Assembly (NCBI GenBank): GCA_002501065.1
Contig: DLRK01000196.1
Coordinates: 138,971-202,970, forward strand
Reading direction: 5' to 3'
From: Akkermansiaceae bacterium UBA7890
Lineage (GTDB): Bacteria > Verrucomicrobiota > Verrucomicrobiia > Verrucomicrobiales > Akkermansiaceae
DNA: 64,000 bases
This document shows, in pieces, positions 16,458 through 25,879 of this stretch; position 1 is the stretch's first letter; every line of letters starts with the position of its first letter. The notes beneath the pieces were generated by a model that saw only the letters and a list, made by a program, of their open reading frames with translations, made no database searches and had not been told where the DNA came from. Both the position numbers and the translations under genes were made by a program.

Positions 16458-19222
16458 CGCGGGCCTTCCGTCCGGAGACTCCGGGCGACTGTTACGCTTG
16501 TCCTGGCCGGGGTTCCATGCCTGCTCATGGCACGCCATGTCAGGGCGTAGTGATACGTTCCCTCCCGCAGGGTCGGATCGAGGTAGGCCGAGCGGGTCAG
16601 GGACACGAGGTGAGTCGATTCGTCGGGGATGAAGTCCGGTTCCGTGCCGCGGTGCAGTTCGAAGACTACTCCGCTCCAGTTCGAAGAATGCTCCCACGAA
16701 AGCGAAACTCCCTGCGGAGTCGCCACCGCTCGCAGGGTGGGGGAGTGCGGGGGTGGCGATGGCGGAATGAGCTGCCGGCTGGAGCCCGGAATGATCTTCG
16801 CTCCCGGCATGTCCACCCGTGGGTCGGTGAGGGCGAGGTCCCGCCCCTTGCGCAAGGTGGCAAGCATGGATTTGTAGTGCTGGCTCTGAGTGGATGGAAA
16901 GCTTGCCATCGGCTCTCCGGAGCGGTCCGGTCTGCTGAACTCCCGGCGCGCAAAGGCGGCAACTGGCTTCACGGCATGGGCGTAGTTGTTCACCAGTTGG
17001 CGAATCCGTTGATGGGCCGGATTCACGTGGCGCTCGCGGCAGAGTCCCAGTCCGAATCCCTCGGCCCCGGGCGCCAGCGGAGCTCGCAGAATGCGGCTCA
17101 GGTGAGGCTGTTGCAGGTTGATCCAATCCTCCTCAAACAAGACGGGGTTTCCCTTCTTGTCGCCGTGACAGCGCATGCAGTCGGCTTGGCGCATGTTCTC
17201 GATAAGGGCTTGGCGAGTCTGCTTCCAACCCCTGGTGGCACAACCCGATTTGGTGGAATCCCATGTGCCATGATACAGTCCGTTGCTGTCGATCCAGGCC
17301 ATCAGCAAGTCGCGCTCGCGGGGGCTGAGTCCGGTTTCGCCGTGGCCGTCCATGAGGAGCCTGGCAAGCGGCGCCGCTCCCGATCCATGGGTCCGGGGTG
17401 GGAAGATTCGGGATGACCAGAGGGCGGTGCCATTCATGCAGTCGATTCCTGCAATGAGGGTGGCCACCAACTGACTCCTGCGGCGGCTGACCAGGTTCTC
17501 ATAGCTGATGCTGAAGTGCTGGGTCCACCCGCCGGTGAGGTCCAGGCCGGCCTCCAGCCCCTCCGCGCCCCCATGGCAACGGATGCAGTGACGGTCGAGG
17601 ATGGGTTGGACCATGCTGGGATAGTCGATTGCTCCGCTGCCCCAGGATTCGGGCTTCAGCTGGCTGGGCGGACTCGCCAGCAATTGCTGGAACCGGGGGT
17701 CGGTCTGGGGTGCACTTGTGCGATCCTCATGGCAGCCCACGCACGTGCGGGTGGTTCCTGGCACGGCCTGGATGAAAGTCCTCATGCTCTGGACGAGCCG
17801 GCCATCGCGGTCGAGGGCCTGCAGGTAGAGGGCCCGCCCGGCGGGCACCTCGAAGTAGGCGGAGCCTTCCTCCGTGACCGGCACGGTTCCGAGGTAATTC
17901 TTGGCGCTGAATGCCAGGGCGGCACTGACCAGGAAGGTCTGGTTGTAGGGGCTGCCTCCCATCGTGGAGGAGGAAACGCGTGAAGTTTCCTCGATTACTC
18001 TCAGCCGTTTGACCTCGCCGCGTTTCACTCCATCGAGACCCTGGTAGATGTCCTGCACCAGGAATCGGCCGGTGGTGGCCTTGCGGTCGATGCTGGAAGG
18101 AATGAAAACCGGAAGCGGCCGTGGCTTCACCAGCATGGGTGAGTGAAGGCAGATGTCCGGATCGTCCAGCAGGGTGGTGCGGTGCCCGGTCCGGTTCAAG
18201 AGCTGGATGGCATTGCGCTTCCGGCCGGGCAGGCGTCCGCTGAAGAGGACGGTTTCCTCGTTCAGGGGCCACGGTTCGCAGGAATCGCCGACATCGCGGG
18301 TCGGTTGGTCGGGATGCTCGAGATTGGTGAGGGCGGCCGGGTTGTTCTTTCCCTTGCTGGGGTCGAGGAATGCGATCGAGCCGCGGGGCGTGCCGTTGTG
18401 TTTGGCGAGGGTGCCGACCAGGAGAGAGGAATTGGGAACCGGACGGGCATCCAGGACCGCTTCCGGGAAGACCATGTTGTTGGCATAGAGCGCGGTTTCC
18501 TGGGTTCCGTCGGGATGGCAGGTCCAGAGGGATTGAATGGTCAGCGCGTTCTTGTCCACATACTCCCACCGTCCGAACAGGATGCGTCCGTCCGGCAGCA
18601 CCACCGGATCGAATTCATTGACGAAATTGACCGAGATCGAATGGAGATCGGACCCGTCCGCATTCATGACGTGCAGCACCGCCACCCCGGTGTTGTTGCA
18701 GGGCACCAGTCCGCTTTGACGGGTGGAGAGGAACACGATGCGGCCATCGGGAAGGTAGGCGGGCGAAATATCATGCTGGCCACTCTTGGATCCCTCGTAA
18801 GACGCGCAGGTCGGTTCGGGATTGGTGAGGCGCCGGAGGTTGCGGCCGTCGAGGCCGATCTCATAGATGCTCGTGTTGCCGTCAGGTTTGCCCTTGAAAC
18901 TGAAGAGCAGGCGGGTGGCGTCCCAGGAGAGCTCGGGATCGGTGTAGACACCGAGGCCCAGGGTCTCGGGAGTGGTGGGATCGATGATGGCCCGGATGCG
19001 CCATTGATCCTTTGGTGCAGACGGATTCTCCAGCAGGTAGATGCCTCCCCCGCCCGGCGGCCATTTGTAGTAGGTGTCGTAGATGTGGATGCCGGAGTAG
19101 GAATGGCGCTTTACGAAGAGAAGGGGAGCGTCGAGCAGGTGGGCAGGGTGCACCGCCGCGGCCCGGCCGGGCAGCATTACGAAGCCGCAGAGAAGCAGGA
19201 ATAGAATTCGTAGCATGTTCAT
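16454..19222 (-). CDS. HzsA-like 4: exported triheme c protein with C-terminal FN3-like domain
   Basis: This 922-residue protein starts at ATG 19222, 6 bases after the stop of HzsA-like 5; a second ATG two codons later is also possible. It has a signal peptide (MLRILFLLLCGFVMLPGRAA). The mature chain begins with LLDAPLLFVKRHSYSG, the subtype 3-6 motif, and then a PD40 propeller (LPDGRILFGRWEYVDKN). Three heme motifs are present: CVGCH at 494, CIRCH at 546 (QPILDRHCIRCH) and CMRCH at 682. A fibronectin-III-like sandwich follows at about 825-920 (LRAVATPQGVSLSWEHSSNW). Its TGA overlaps the ATG of HzsA-like 3, indicating translational coupling. Redox role inferred only. Confidence 0.87.
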   Translation of the reverse strand: MNMLRILFLLLCGFVMLPGRAAAVHPAHLLDAPLLFVKRHSYSGIHIYDTYYKWPPGGGGIYLLENPSAPKDQWRIRAIIDPTTPETLGLGVYTDPELSWDATRLLFSFKGKPDGNTSIYEIGLDGRNLRRLTNPEPTCASYEGSKSGQHDISPAYLPDGRIVFLSTRQSGLVPCNNTGVAVLHVMNADGSDLHSISVNFVNEFDPVVLPDGRILFGRWEYVDKNALTIQSLWTCHPDGTQETALYANNMVFPEAVLDARPVPNSSLLVGTLAKHNGTPRGSIAFLDPSKGKNNPAALTNLEHPDQPTRDVGDSCEPWPLNEETVLFSGRLPGRKRNAIQLLNRTGHRTTLLDDPDICLHSPMLVKPRPLPVFIPSSIDRKATTGRFLVQDIYQGLDGVKRGEVKRLRVIEETSRVSSSTMGGSPYNQTFLVSAALAFSAKNYLGTVPVTEEGSAYFEVPAGRALYLQALDRDGRLVQSMRTFIQAVPGTTRTCVGCHEDRTSAPQTDPRFQQLLASPPSQLKPESWGSGAIDYPSMVQPILDRHCIRCHGGAEGLEAGLDLTGGWTQHFSISYENLVSRRRSQLVATLIAGIDCMNGTALWSSRIFPPRTHGSGAAPLARLLMDGHGETGLSPRERDLLMAWIDSNGLYHGTWDSTKSGCATRGWKQTRQALIENMRQADCMRCHGDKKGNPVLFEEDWINLQQPHLSRILRAPLAPGAEGFGLGLCRERHVNPAHQRIRQLVNNYAHAVKPVAAFARREFSRPDRSGEPMASFPSTQSQHYKSMLATLRKGRDLALTDPRVDMPGAKIIPGSSRQLIPPSPPPHSPTLRAVATPQGVSLSWEHSSNWSGVVFELHRGTEPDFIPDESTHLVSLTRSAYLDPTLREGTYHYALTWRAMSRHGTPARTSVTVARSLRTEGPR

Positions 19223-19228
19223 TGTGGG

Positions 19229-22200
19229 TCAGGGATCGGATTTCCGGTTGGATTGACCGGGAGGAACCTCGTTGGCGTTCCATTCAGATTCACAGACCAC
19301 GCGGAAGCCGACGTTGTAGACGCGTTGCCATGGTTCGTAGTTCTGGCGGAATGTTGACGTCCCCCGTGCCGGCTCATCCCGCCAGGAGCCCCCGCGGGCA
19401 ACCCGTCGTTCATCCGGTTCCTCACGCGCCTGGTCACGCCCCGTCCCCGGATGCGGGGTGTAGGCGGAGCGGGTCCATTCCGCGACATTGCCGTGCAGGT
19501 CGTGGAGTCCCCATGGGTTTGGCAGATAGCGCCCGGAGGCCACCGCGATGAGGGCCCCGTCATTGAACCGCATGTCTTTTGGGATCCAGTCGTCGAAGGG
19601 CGTCGGGTTGGCCAGTGGTTTGTCCACGGTGTAGGGATCGCTTGCGAATTCGCGCAGTTTCGCATCGGCGAAGTTCGCGTGTTTGGAAAAGTCATCATCA
19701 GCAGAACCGAAGTTGAAGGGGGTGGCGGTCCCGGCCCGGCAGGCCCATTCCCATTGCGCCTCGGTGGGCAGGGTGAATTCCTGGCCGGTACGGGCACTCA
19801 GCCAGCGGCAGAACTCCATGGCCTCCTGCCAGGAAACCCGAACCACTGGCTGGCCCGGGTTGTTGGCGGGATAACCATGAATTCCGAACTGGTAGGTGTT
19901 CTTGTCCTCGACCCGGCTGTCGTGTTTCGGATTGAAAGCGGCGAACTGGGCATTGCTGATCTCAAAGCGCCCCATCCAGAAAGGTTGCCCGATATGGGCG
20001 AGGGAGACGGGTTGCTCGTCCGCCGCACCGTCGCGGCTCCCCATCAGGAACTGGCCGGTGGGAATCCGCACCAGGTCGAGGTGGAGCCCCGGATCCAGCT
20101 CCAGGCGACGGTGAACGTCCGGTCCGGCCGCCGCCTGACGGCGGATCGCCTCGGTTCTGTCGAATGGCCATCCCGCAGCCTTCAGGTGTGATTTGGGCGG
20201 AACTTCTGGCTGGCGGGGTGTCTCGGGAGCGGGGGACGGGCGGACCGTGGCGGGGATCGCTTCAGGGTCATCGATCACATTGGCGTAGCGCTTGAGGAGT
20301 TCGCGTCGGCGTTCCCGTTGCCGGCCGGGTTGCGCGATGTGCTCACCCCAGGTGCCGTGATAGGGACAATTGAGATCAATCCACGTCACGATACGGTCCC
20401 AGGCCTCGGCGTCGAGCTTCACCCCGTGATGCCCCTTCATGAGCAACTGCACAAGGTGTGTCGTATTGGCATGGAATTCGAGCGGCTCCAGCACGTGCAT
20501 CTCGCTCTCGATTCCGGGACGGCGCACGTAGCGGTGCAGCTCGGCGTAGCCCACTGAGAATTTTCCCGCCGTCTTCGCGTAGCCGCCGTTACCGGGCGTG
20601 ACGGATTTCCAGTTGGTGATCATCTCAGTCCCGCGCAGATCGGGGATGGCGGTGCCCTCCGGCGACGCCTGCCCGTCATGGCAACTCACGCAGTGCCGGT
20701 CGATGACGGGTTGGACATCGCGCGGGTAGCTGAAGCCGCGCACCGGCCCGTGCCAGGGCGTGATCTTTGATACCTCCCGGGTCAGGGCGTAGGATTCCCG
20801 GGCTGGTGGAGTGCTGTTCTGGCGATCGTGGCAACCGGTACATTGCACCGTCTCACCCGGCATGGCGGTCATCCAGCTGCGCATGAGCTGGAGCGCTTTG
20901 CCTTCGGCATCGAGCGGTTGGATTGAGATGGGGGTGTTGGCCGGCACCTGGAATCGCGCCGAGCCGTCAGCTTCCACCGGGACGGTGCCGAGCACGCGCT
21001 TGATGTCCCATGGGCCGTCCATGCCGACGACACCAAGCAGTCCTCCCATGCCCTGGTAGGCATAATGATAGGTGAAGAGGCGCAGACTCTTGACCGTCCC
21101 GCGTGGAACTCCACGCAGACCCTCGCCGGAATAAATGTCCTGCAGGACCACCAGTGCGTCGGTGCGGACCGGATCGACGCGGTCGGGAATGACTGGCGGG
21201 CGTCTGGATTTGCGCAGGGGAATGGGTTCCAGCAGGGCGAACTCCGGCAACTCCTTCAGGAGCAGAAGATTGTCGAAGACGTCCGTCAGGTAGATTCCCC
21301 ACCGCGAGCGGGGCCCGGGCTTGCAGGCCACCAGGAAGTATTTCTCACTCAGGGGCCAGGGGTGGAGGAATTTCGGCCAGCTGTTCATGGTGAGTCCGTC
21401 CCGGATCAGGGGATCCACCTTCTTGCCGAAGCCGGGGATTCGCTGCACGACCGGTTCCCCTTCATGCCGGCCCTTTTGCGGGTCGAAGAGGACCAGTTCC
21501 CCCATGCGCGGATGATCGTGATGGCCGCCAATGACCGAGACGATCATGGTGGGATGATTAGGGACGGGTCGGGCGTAGAAGAACGAGTTCGGCCAGAAGG
21601 AACCGCTGCCCAGGTAGGCCGATTGGTTGGTGCCATCGGGATTCATGGTGAAGAGCAACCGCGAGTTCGAGTGCGGGGTGTCGGCATACTCCCAGCGAGC
21701 GTAGAGGACACGCCCGTCGTTCATCACGGTGGGGCACCAGTTGTGTTCCTGGTCGAAACAGAGTTGGCGGATGTTTCCGCCGTCGGCATCCATCAGATAG
21801 AGATTTGCGACGTGGGCGCTGCCATTGACGCAGGGCACGCCGACAAAGGAGGCGGTGGAGGTGAACGTGATCCTGCCATTGGGCAGGTAGCAGGCGTCAT
21901 AGCTGTCCACATCGGGTTGCTCACCGGTAAGTTGGCGGGGAGAGGGGGCACCCTGGAGATTCAGCTCGAACACTTGCCAGCGGCCGTTGGGGCCGGGCAT
22001 GGAGAACAGGGCACGATCCGAATCCCAATGCAGATCGACATCGCCGACGAACTTCCCGCCCGGCTGGAAGAGGGTTTGCGGTTCGGCTCCCTTTTCCTTG
22101 AACGACAGCAGGCACAAGGCGTCGTCATAGCCTTTCCCGGGCAGGGAGCAGTTGCTCTCCCAGTTGCGCGGCAAGCCCAGGGCAGGCGATTTTGCGGAGC

Positions 22201-22561
22201 GTTTGACCAGGAGAAGCTGATCGAAATCGAGGAGGGGATTGCCCAGGAGGGCTTCATGCTGCAACGCGAGGAACTGCTCCCGGATATCTCCCCGGGTGGC
22301 GGCCTTTTCCATTTCCCCGAGTCGAGCGAGGTAACGCCCTCCTTCGGGATAGCGTCCTTCAAAGGTCTGGATCAGGTCCTCGACGGCACGGCGCAAGGCA
22401 GGAAGGTTGATTCCCGGTCCGTGAGCGCCACTACCGGGGGATGTTGACTTGGGCGATTGAGCATGGAGGGAGGCGGGGACCAGCAGGCCCAGAAGCAAGA
22501 ATCCCCAGCGGTTCCCTGCGACGCCTCCCGGCAGAAAGCGAAAAAGTTCGGATCTGATCAT
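19229..22561 (-). CDS. HzsA-like 5: exported diheme c protein fused to an FGE/SUMF1-like domain
   Basis: The start is placed at ATG 22561 because the signal peptide (NRWGFLLLGLLVPASLHAQ) lies shortly behind it; the frame stays open to 22660 without a better start. The protein has 1110 residues. It contains a helical region, the motif NPLLDFDQLLLVKRS, a PD40 propeller (MNDGRVLYARWEYADTPHSN), then CTGCH at 574 and CVSCH at 624 (QPVIDRHCVSCH). From about residue 825 to the end is a formylglycine-generating-enzyme-like fold (MGRFEISNAQFAAF, LPTEAQWEWACRAGTATPF, NPWGLHDLHGNVAEWTRS, GGSWRDEPARGTSTFRQNY). The two FGE cysteines expected after GGS are absent, so FGE activity is unlikely. First gene of the three-gene operon. 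Confidence 0.87.
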   Translation of the reverse strand: MIRSELFRFLPGGVAGNRWGFLLLGLLVPASLHAQSPKSTSPGSGAHGPGINLPALRRAVEDLIQTFEGRYPEGGRYLARLGEMEKAATRGDIREQFLALQHEALLGNPLLDFDQLLLVKRSAKSPALGLPRNWESNCSLPGKGYDDALCLLSFKEKGAEPQTLFQPGGKFVGDVDLHWDSDRALFSMPGPNGRWQVFELNLQGAPSPRQLTGEQPDVDSYDACYLPNGRITFTSTASFVGVPCVNGSAHVANLYLMDADGGNIRQLCFDQEHNWCPTVMNDGRVLYARWEYADTPHSNSRLLFTMNPDGTNQSAYLGSGSFWPNSFFYARPVPNHPTMIVSVIGGHHDHPRMGELVLFDPQKGRHEGEPVVQRIPGFGKKVDPLIRDGLTMNSWPKFLHPWPLSEKYFLVACKPGPRSRWGIYLTDVFDNLLLLKELPEFALLEPIPLRKSRRPPVIPDRVDPVRTDALVVLQDIYSGEGLRGVPRGTVKSLRLFTYHYAYQGMGGLLGVVGMDGPWDIKRVLGTVPVEADGSARFQVPANTPISIQPLDAEGKALQLMRSWMTAMPGETVQCTGCHDRQNSTPPARESYALTREVSKITPWHGPVRGFSYPRDVQPVIDRHCVSCHDGQASPEGTAIPDLRGTEMITNWKSVTPGNGGYAKTAGKFSVGYAELHRYVRRPGIESEMHVLEPLEFHANTTHLVQLLMKGHHGVKLDAEAWDRIVTWIDLNCPYHGTWGEHIAQPGRQRERRRELLKRYANVIDDPEAIPATVRPSPAPETPRQPEVPPKSHLKAAGWPFDRTEAIRRQAAAGPDVHRRLELDPGLHLDLVRIPTGQFLMGSRDGAADEQPVSLAHIGQPFWMGRFEISNAQFAAFNPKHDSRVEDKNTYQFGIHGYPANNPGQPVVRVSWQEAMEFCRWLSARTGQEFTLPTEAQWEWACRAGTATPFNFGSADDDFSKHANFADAKLREFASDPYTVDKPLANPTPFDDWIPKDMRFNDGALIAVASGRYLPNPWGLHDLHGNVAEWTRSAYTPHPGTGRDQAREEPDERRVARGGSWRDEPARGTSTFRQNYEPWQRVYNVGFRVVCESEWNANEVPPGQSNRKSDP

Positions 22562-22908
22562 GGAAATGTGGATAGTGCGTTTCTTGACGGAGGATGACGC
22601 GCTGCTGCGGGACCATTGCCCAATCACGGGTAGTCCGTCAGATCCACCTGAACTCACCACTCCGGAGGCAGCAGTTTCACCTTCCCTTAAACTGCTCCAT
22701 CACGGACACCCATTGCGAATGGAAAGGGTCCTTGATTGGACAAGTTTTGATCGAAGTCAAAGTCGTGTCCGGGCGGATGACTACCTGCCCGCAGCTCCTC
22801 GTCCCGCCATAAACCAGAACCATCCGGGGTTCCTCCGTGTGCTGCGCTTTTCCCTGGATCGATCCCGTCTGAAAGGACTTTTGAATTGTTCGCGTAGACC
22901 CGAACGCG
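22562..22908. other. Divergent promoter region with FNR-type box and a hairpin
   Basis: This 347-base gap lies between HzsA-like 5 (minus) and the GH32-like gene (plus). It contains the FNR-type box at 22747-22760 and an inverted repeat, GCAGTTT (22671-22677) with AAACTGC (22689-22695) and an 11-base loop. The repeat would fall in the leader of the HzsA-like operon. No small gene was recognised. Confidence 0.5.
22747..22760. promoter_or_regulatory. FNR/DNR-type box, divergent promoter
   Basis: TTGAT-CGAA-GTCAA is an exact match to the consensus. It lies 185 bases from the ATG of the three-gene HzsA-like operon (minus) and 148 bases from the ATG of the GH32-like gene (plus). It could serve either direction. 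Confidence 0.6.
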
Positions 22909-24330
22909 ATGAAATTACTGAGGATCTCATTTGTGTTGTCTAGTTGCGCTGCTTCCGCCCTGGTTGCGGATGGTGAGAACACCGGCAAGGCACTGGAGAC
23001 CCCCGCCTGGCCGGAGGAACCGCCTGCCAACTGGCTGACCTACCATCTTGCCCATCCCGGCCCGGGCAACGCCTTTCCGGGGGACCCGAACTGCGTGTTC
23101 GACTACAAGGGCCGCTACCACCTGCACTACATTTATCGCAATCGCACCGGATTTGTCTTTGCCCATGTTTCCAGTGATGACCTGGTGCGCTGGAAGTGGC
23201 ATCCGACGGTGCTCGCTCCTCCGACAACCGGACACGGGATGTTCAGTGGCACCGGTTTTTACACCAAGGACGGCCGCCCCACGGTCATCTATCACGGCCA
23301 GGGTTCGGGGCGTAACTGGATCCAGCATCCGCTCGACGATCAATTCGACAGCTGGTCCAAACCCGTTCCGGTGCTGCCGAAGACCGCCGATGGCAAGGAT
23401 CCCAAGATGCGTCACTGGGATCCGGATTGCTGGCTGAACGGCGAAACGTATTACGCGCTGTCCGGTGGGCAGAACCCGCAGTTGATGAAGTCGACAGACC
23501 TCAAGAACTGGATCTACCTCGGCGACGTGCTGCACAAGGACTACCCGGCGGATCTCGGAGTGCCCAAGGGCGAGGACATTTCCTGCTCCAACATGTTCAA
23601 GATCGGCGACAAGTGGATGCTGCTGTGCATCAGTCACTCACTCGGGTGCCGCTATTACCTTGGTGACTTCAAGGATGAGAAGTATCTGCCAGAGTCCCAC
23701 GCGATGATGAGCTTCGGCAACAACATGTTCTTCGCGCCGGAGTCGATGCTGACCCGCGACGGTCGGCGGGTGATGTGGGCCTGGCTGCTCAAGGTGCCCG
23801 CGGCGCCGACAGGCTTGCAGTGTCTGCCGCGCGAACTCGAGTTGCCAGAGGACGGGGTGCTTAGAATCCGCCCACTTCGGGAACTCAGCAAGCTTCGCTA
23901 CGATGAAAAGAACTGGAGGGATCTGTCGATCAAAGACGGTGCGGAGCACGCTCTGAACGACCTCGAGGGGGACGCTCTTGAACTGGAGATCACCATCGCC
24001 GCGCCAGTGCCCGCCGAGGCTGGGTTGCACCTGCTGGGCGATGACGATGCCAGGGATGAGATGAGCATTGTCGCTGGTGGGAAGCGGAATACCCTGACGG
24101 TCGGCCCGACGAAGCCGCCGTTTGCACTCAAAGAAGGCGAGGATCTCACGCTGCGTGTGTTCATCGACAAGAACCTGGTCGAGGTTTTTGCCAACGACCG
24201 CCAGGCGGCGGCCTTTGCTCATAAGCACATCCGCAAGAAACCAAACATCCGTCTCTTCGCCAAAGGGGGCGATGTGGTCGTCAAGTCAATCAAGGCGTGG
24301 AAGATGAAGACGATCTATCAAATGCCTTAA
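22909..24330 (+). CDS. Exported GH32-like glycoside hydrolase (beta-fructosidase family)
   Basis: This 473-residue protein has a signal peptide at about 1-20. It shows a five-bladed GH32-type domain with FPGDPNCVFDYKGRYHLHYI, which corresponds to the WMNDPNG nucleophile motif in altered form. MRHWDPDCW is in place of RDP, and GEDISCSNMF carries the likely acid/base Glu. A C-terminal beta-sandwich follows (LRVFIDKNLVEVFANDRQ, NIRLFAKGGDVVVKSIKAW). The family hydrolyses fructans or sucrose-type bonds; the altered motifs make the substrate uncertain. Its last codons are copied in decayed form at 25919-26113. Transcription may start from the divergent FNR-type region at 22747. Confidence 0.85.
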   Translation: MKLLRISFVLSSCAASALVADGENTGKALETPAWPEEPPANWLTYHLAHPGPGNAFPGDPNCVFDYKGRYHLHYIYRNRTGFVFAHVSSDDLVRWKWHPTVLAPPTTGHGMFSGTGFYTKDGRPTVIYHGQGSGRNWIQHPLDDQFDSWSKPVPVLPKTADGKDPKMRHWDPDCWLNGETYYALSGGQNPQLMKSTDLKNWIYLGDVLHKDYPADLGVPKGEDISCSNMFKIGDKWMLLCISHSLGCRYYLGDFKDEKYLPESHAMMSFGNNMFFAPESMLTRDGRRVMWAWLLKVPAAPTGLQCLPRELELPEDGVLRIRPLRELSKLRYDEKNWRDLSIKDGAEHALNDLEGDALELEITIAAPVPAEAGLHLLGDDDARDEMSIVAGGKRNTLTVGPTKPPFALKEGEDLTLRVFIDKNLVEVFANDRQAAAFAHKHIRKKPNIRLFAKGGDVVVKSIKAWKMKTIYQMP

Positions 24331-24412
24331 GCAGTTACCGGCAGGCAATCCGGCTCCGGTTCTCCTGGCGGACGATTCGGTTCAGCCTGCCGGGGCTGGT
24401 GGGCGTTGATCC

Positions 24413-24438
24413 GGTCAACCGCTGAGGCGCGGTTGACC
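24413..24438. terminator. Bidirectional hairpin between convergent genes
   Basis: Perfect 10-base arms GGTCAACCGC (24413-24422) and GCGGTTGACC (24429-24438) with a 6-base loop. The hairpin lies between the end of the GH32-like gene and the convergent PAS gene. There is no clear T-tract, so Rho-independent activity is uncertain, but the position fits a terminator. Confidence 0.55.
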
Positions 24439-24452
24439 TGTGAAGACAGTCC

Positions 24453-24881
24453 TCAACCCTCGAGCGGCGAGGATTTGCGGAGTTTCCTGGCATCATCCAT
24501 GAGCCGGCTCCGGAATTGGGTCTCCTCGTCTCCGGGCTTGGGTCTCATGAGAAGGATTGCGCCTGGTTTCTGATCGTGTGCCACGGGCAGGGGAATGACC
24601 GCCACGGCGAGGTCGAGGGGCGATCTGTCCACCGCACAGATTTTCTCCTCGCAAAAGGCGATTGGGCCACCGTTGCGGACCGCTTTTACCGCTGGGCAGC
24701 GGGCAGCGCAATTTTGGTCCGCCACCGGGAAGACCTTCCAGCATGGTTTGCCGAGCCAGTCCGACTGGACGAGGGACTTTGCCTGGCCGTTAAGGTAGAT
24801 CACCTCCATGCCCTTGCTGACCACGGCACAGGGATCCGGCGTTCTCTCAAGGAACCGCCATGGTTCAGCATCTGCAGGCAC
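24453..24881 (-). CDS. Small Cys-rich PAS-domain protein
   Basis: The protein has 142 residues from a GTG at 24881, the first available start; no clear ribosome-binding site is seen. It contains a single PAS_4-like domain: TPDPCAVVSKGMEVIYLNGQ, GKPCWKVFPV, NCAARCPAVKAV, FCEEKICAVDRSPLDLAVAV and AILLMRP. There is no kinase, cyclase or DNA-binding output domain. Its several cysteines (PCW, C-x3-C, FC-x4-C) could bind metal or a cofactor or be redox active, but this is inference. It lies downstream of and in the same direction as ric (gap 250 bases), which suggests a link to NO or redox sensing. Confidence 0.75.
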   Translation of the reverse strand: MPADAEPWRFLERTPDPCAVVSKGMEVIYLNGQAKSLVQSDWLGKPCWKVFPVADQNCAARCPAVKAVRNGGPIAFCEEKICAVDRSPLDLAVAVIPLPVAHDQKPGAILLMRPKPGDEETQFRSRLMDDARKLRKSSPLEG

Positions 24882-25131
24882 GTTGATGGAGAATCGGCTC
24901 TAGCGACTCATCCTGACAAGTAGAATTGCCGGATCGGTGACCTACATCCTGCGAACTTATTCACATTGCCTGGAAGCAGAGGGGAGAGTCCCCTGCATAA
25001 ACTGGATCCTGGCAGGGCCTTGGCAGGGGGCGAAAAACCCTGAAACACTGCGACGAATCGATGAATGGGCCAGAAAGTCATGCTTCGCCAGTAACCGCTG
25101 GCGACCCCTGCCTGATCTTGAGCCATTCCTG
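24882..25131. other. Intergenic region, nothing recognised
   Basis: 250 bases between ric and the downstream PAS gene. I see no hairpin, regulatory box or plausible small gene. Confidence 0.4.
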
Positions 25132-25812
25132 CTAGGCCGCCCCAAGTTTGAGGGCGCGCGGGAAGAGGATGTTGTTCTCGAGATGGATGTGCTGATGGAG
25201 TGATTCTTCCAGGGCCGCCAGGCCATGCCAGAGGGCTCGCCAAGTATTGCAGGCACCGTCGGGAACGATGTAGCCGTTGGTCAGCTCCCGCAATCGTTGC
25301 AGGGCCTGGCCCGCTGACTCATGCTCGTGTTCCATGACCTGGACGGGACCGCTCGCCATGAAGCCGTCTCCCCGACGGATAAGAGGAAAGAGAATCTGCT
25401 CTTCCTTGAGCATGTGTTGTTCGAGTTCGTTCCTCAGGTCGGAGAAGACTGATGCCAGTTCGGGCAGGACGTCGGGAGCCCGGTCACCGTGAACGGCGTT
25501 CACTTTTCTGGCCATGGCCTCCAGACGGGGAAGTTCTTCGCGGAGTGGGGCGTGGTAGGTCACCAGGATGTGATCAATCAAATCCTCGAGCGGTGACTGA
25601 TCCCAGCGTTGCTGCGGGCCGTCCTTTTCTCCGGCAGTCTCGCTGATTTCATTCAGGACCATCTGCAGGTCGAGCTCGCGCTTTTGACAGGCTTCCTCCA
25701 GTGACGTTCCTCCTCCACAGCAGAAGTCGATTCCATGACGATGCAGAACGCGTGTTGCCAGCGGGTACTTGGTAGCGAGATCGCCAACGCGGGTTTCCTT
25801 TTCGATTTTCAT
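25132..25812 (-). CDS. ric: RIC: di-iron iron-sulfur cluster repair protein (YtfE/ScdA type)
   Basis: This 226-residue protein is the usual size of the family. The N-terminal ScdA_N domain contains YPLATRVLHRHGIDFCCGGG with the conserved Cys pair. A hemerythrin-like four-helix bundle follows, carrying the di-iron ligands: DHILVTYHAPLREELPRLE, LEQHMLKEEQILFPLI, VMEHEHESAGQALQRLRE and LHQHIHLENNILFPRAL. The known role is repair of Fe-S clusters damaged by nitric oxide or oxidants. In many bacteria the gene is induced by NO through NsrR, NnrR or DNR/FNR-type regulators. Here the strongest FNR-type palindrome of the window lies 67 bases upstream. This is the best functional clue to what the regulon responds to. 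Confidence 0.95.
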   Translation of the reverse strand: MKIEKETRVGDLATKYPLATRVLHRHGIDFCCGGGTSLEEACQKRELDLQMVLNEISETAGEKDGPQQRWDQSPLEDLIDHILVTYHAPLREELPRLEAMARKVNAVHGDRAPDVLPELASVFSDLRNELEQHMLKEEQILFPLIRRGDGFMASGPVQVMEHEHESAGQALQRLRELTNGYIVPDGACNTWRALWHGLAALEESLHQHIHLENNILFPRALKLGAA

Positions 25813-25879
25813 TGTTTCGTTTCCATGTTCCGGAATCGCCCTCCAATGTCAGCAGAAATCCCCGATATCAAGCTTGCTC

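Noticed and set aside
19229..20090. An active formylglycine-generating enzyme for the sulfatase at 3583
   Set aside because: The two catalytic cysteines expected after the GGS segment are missing.
24405..24417. FNR-type box (TTGATCCGGTCAA)
   Set aside because: The spacer is three bases instead of four, and the sequence is part of the perfect hairpin between two convergent genes, so a terminator explains it better.
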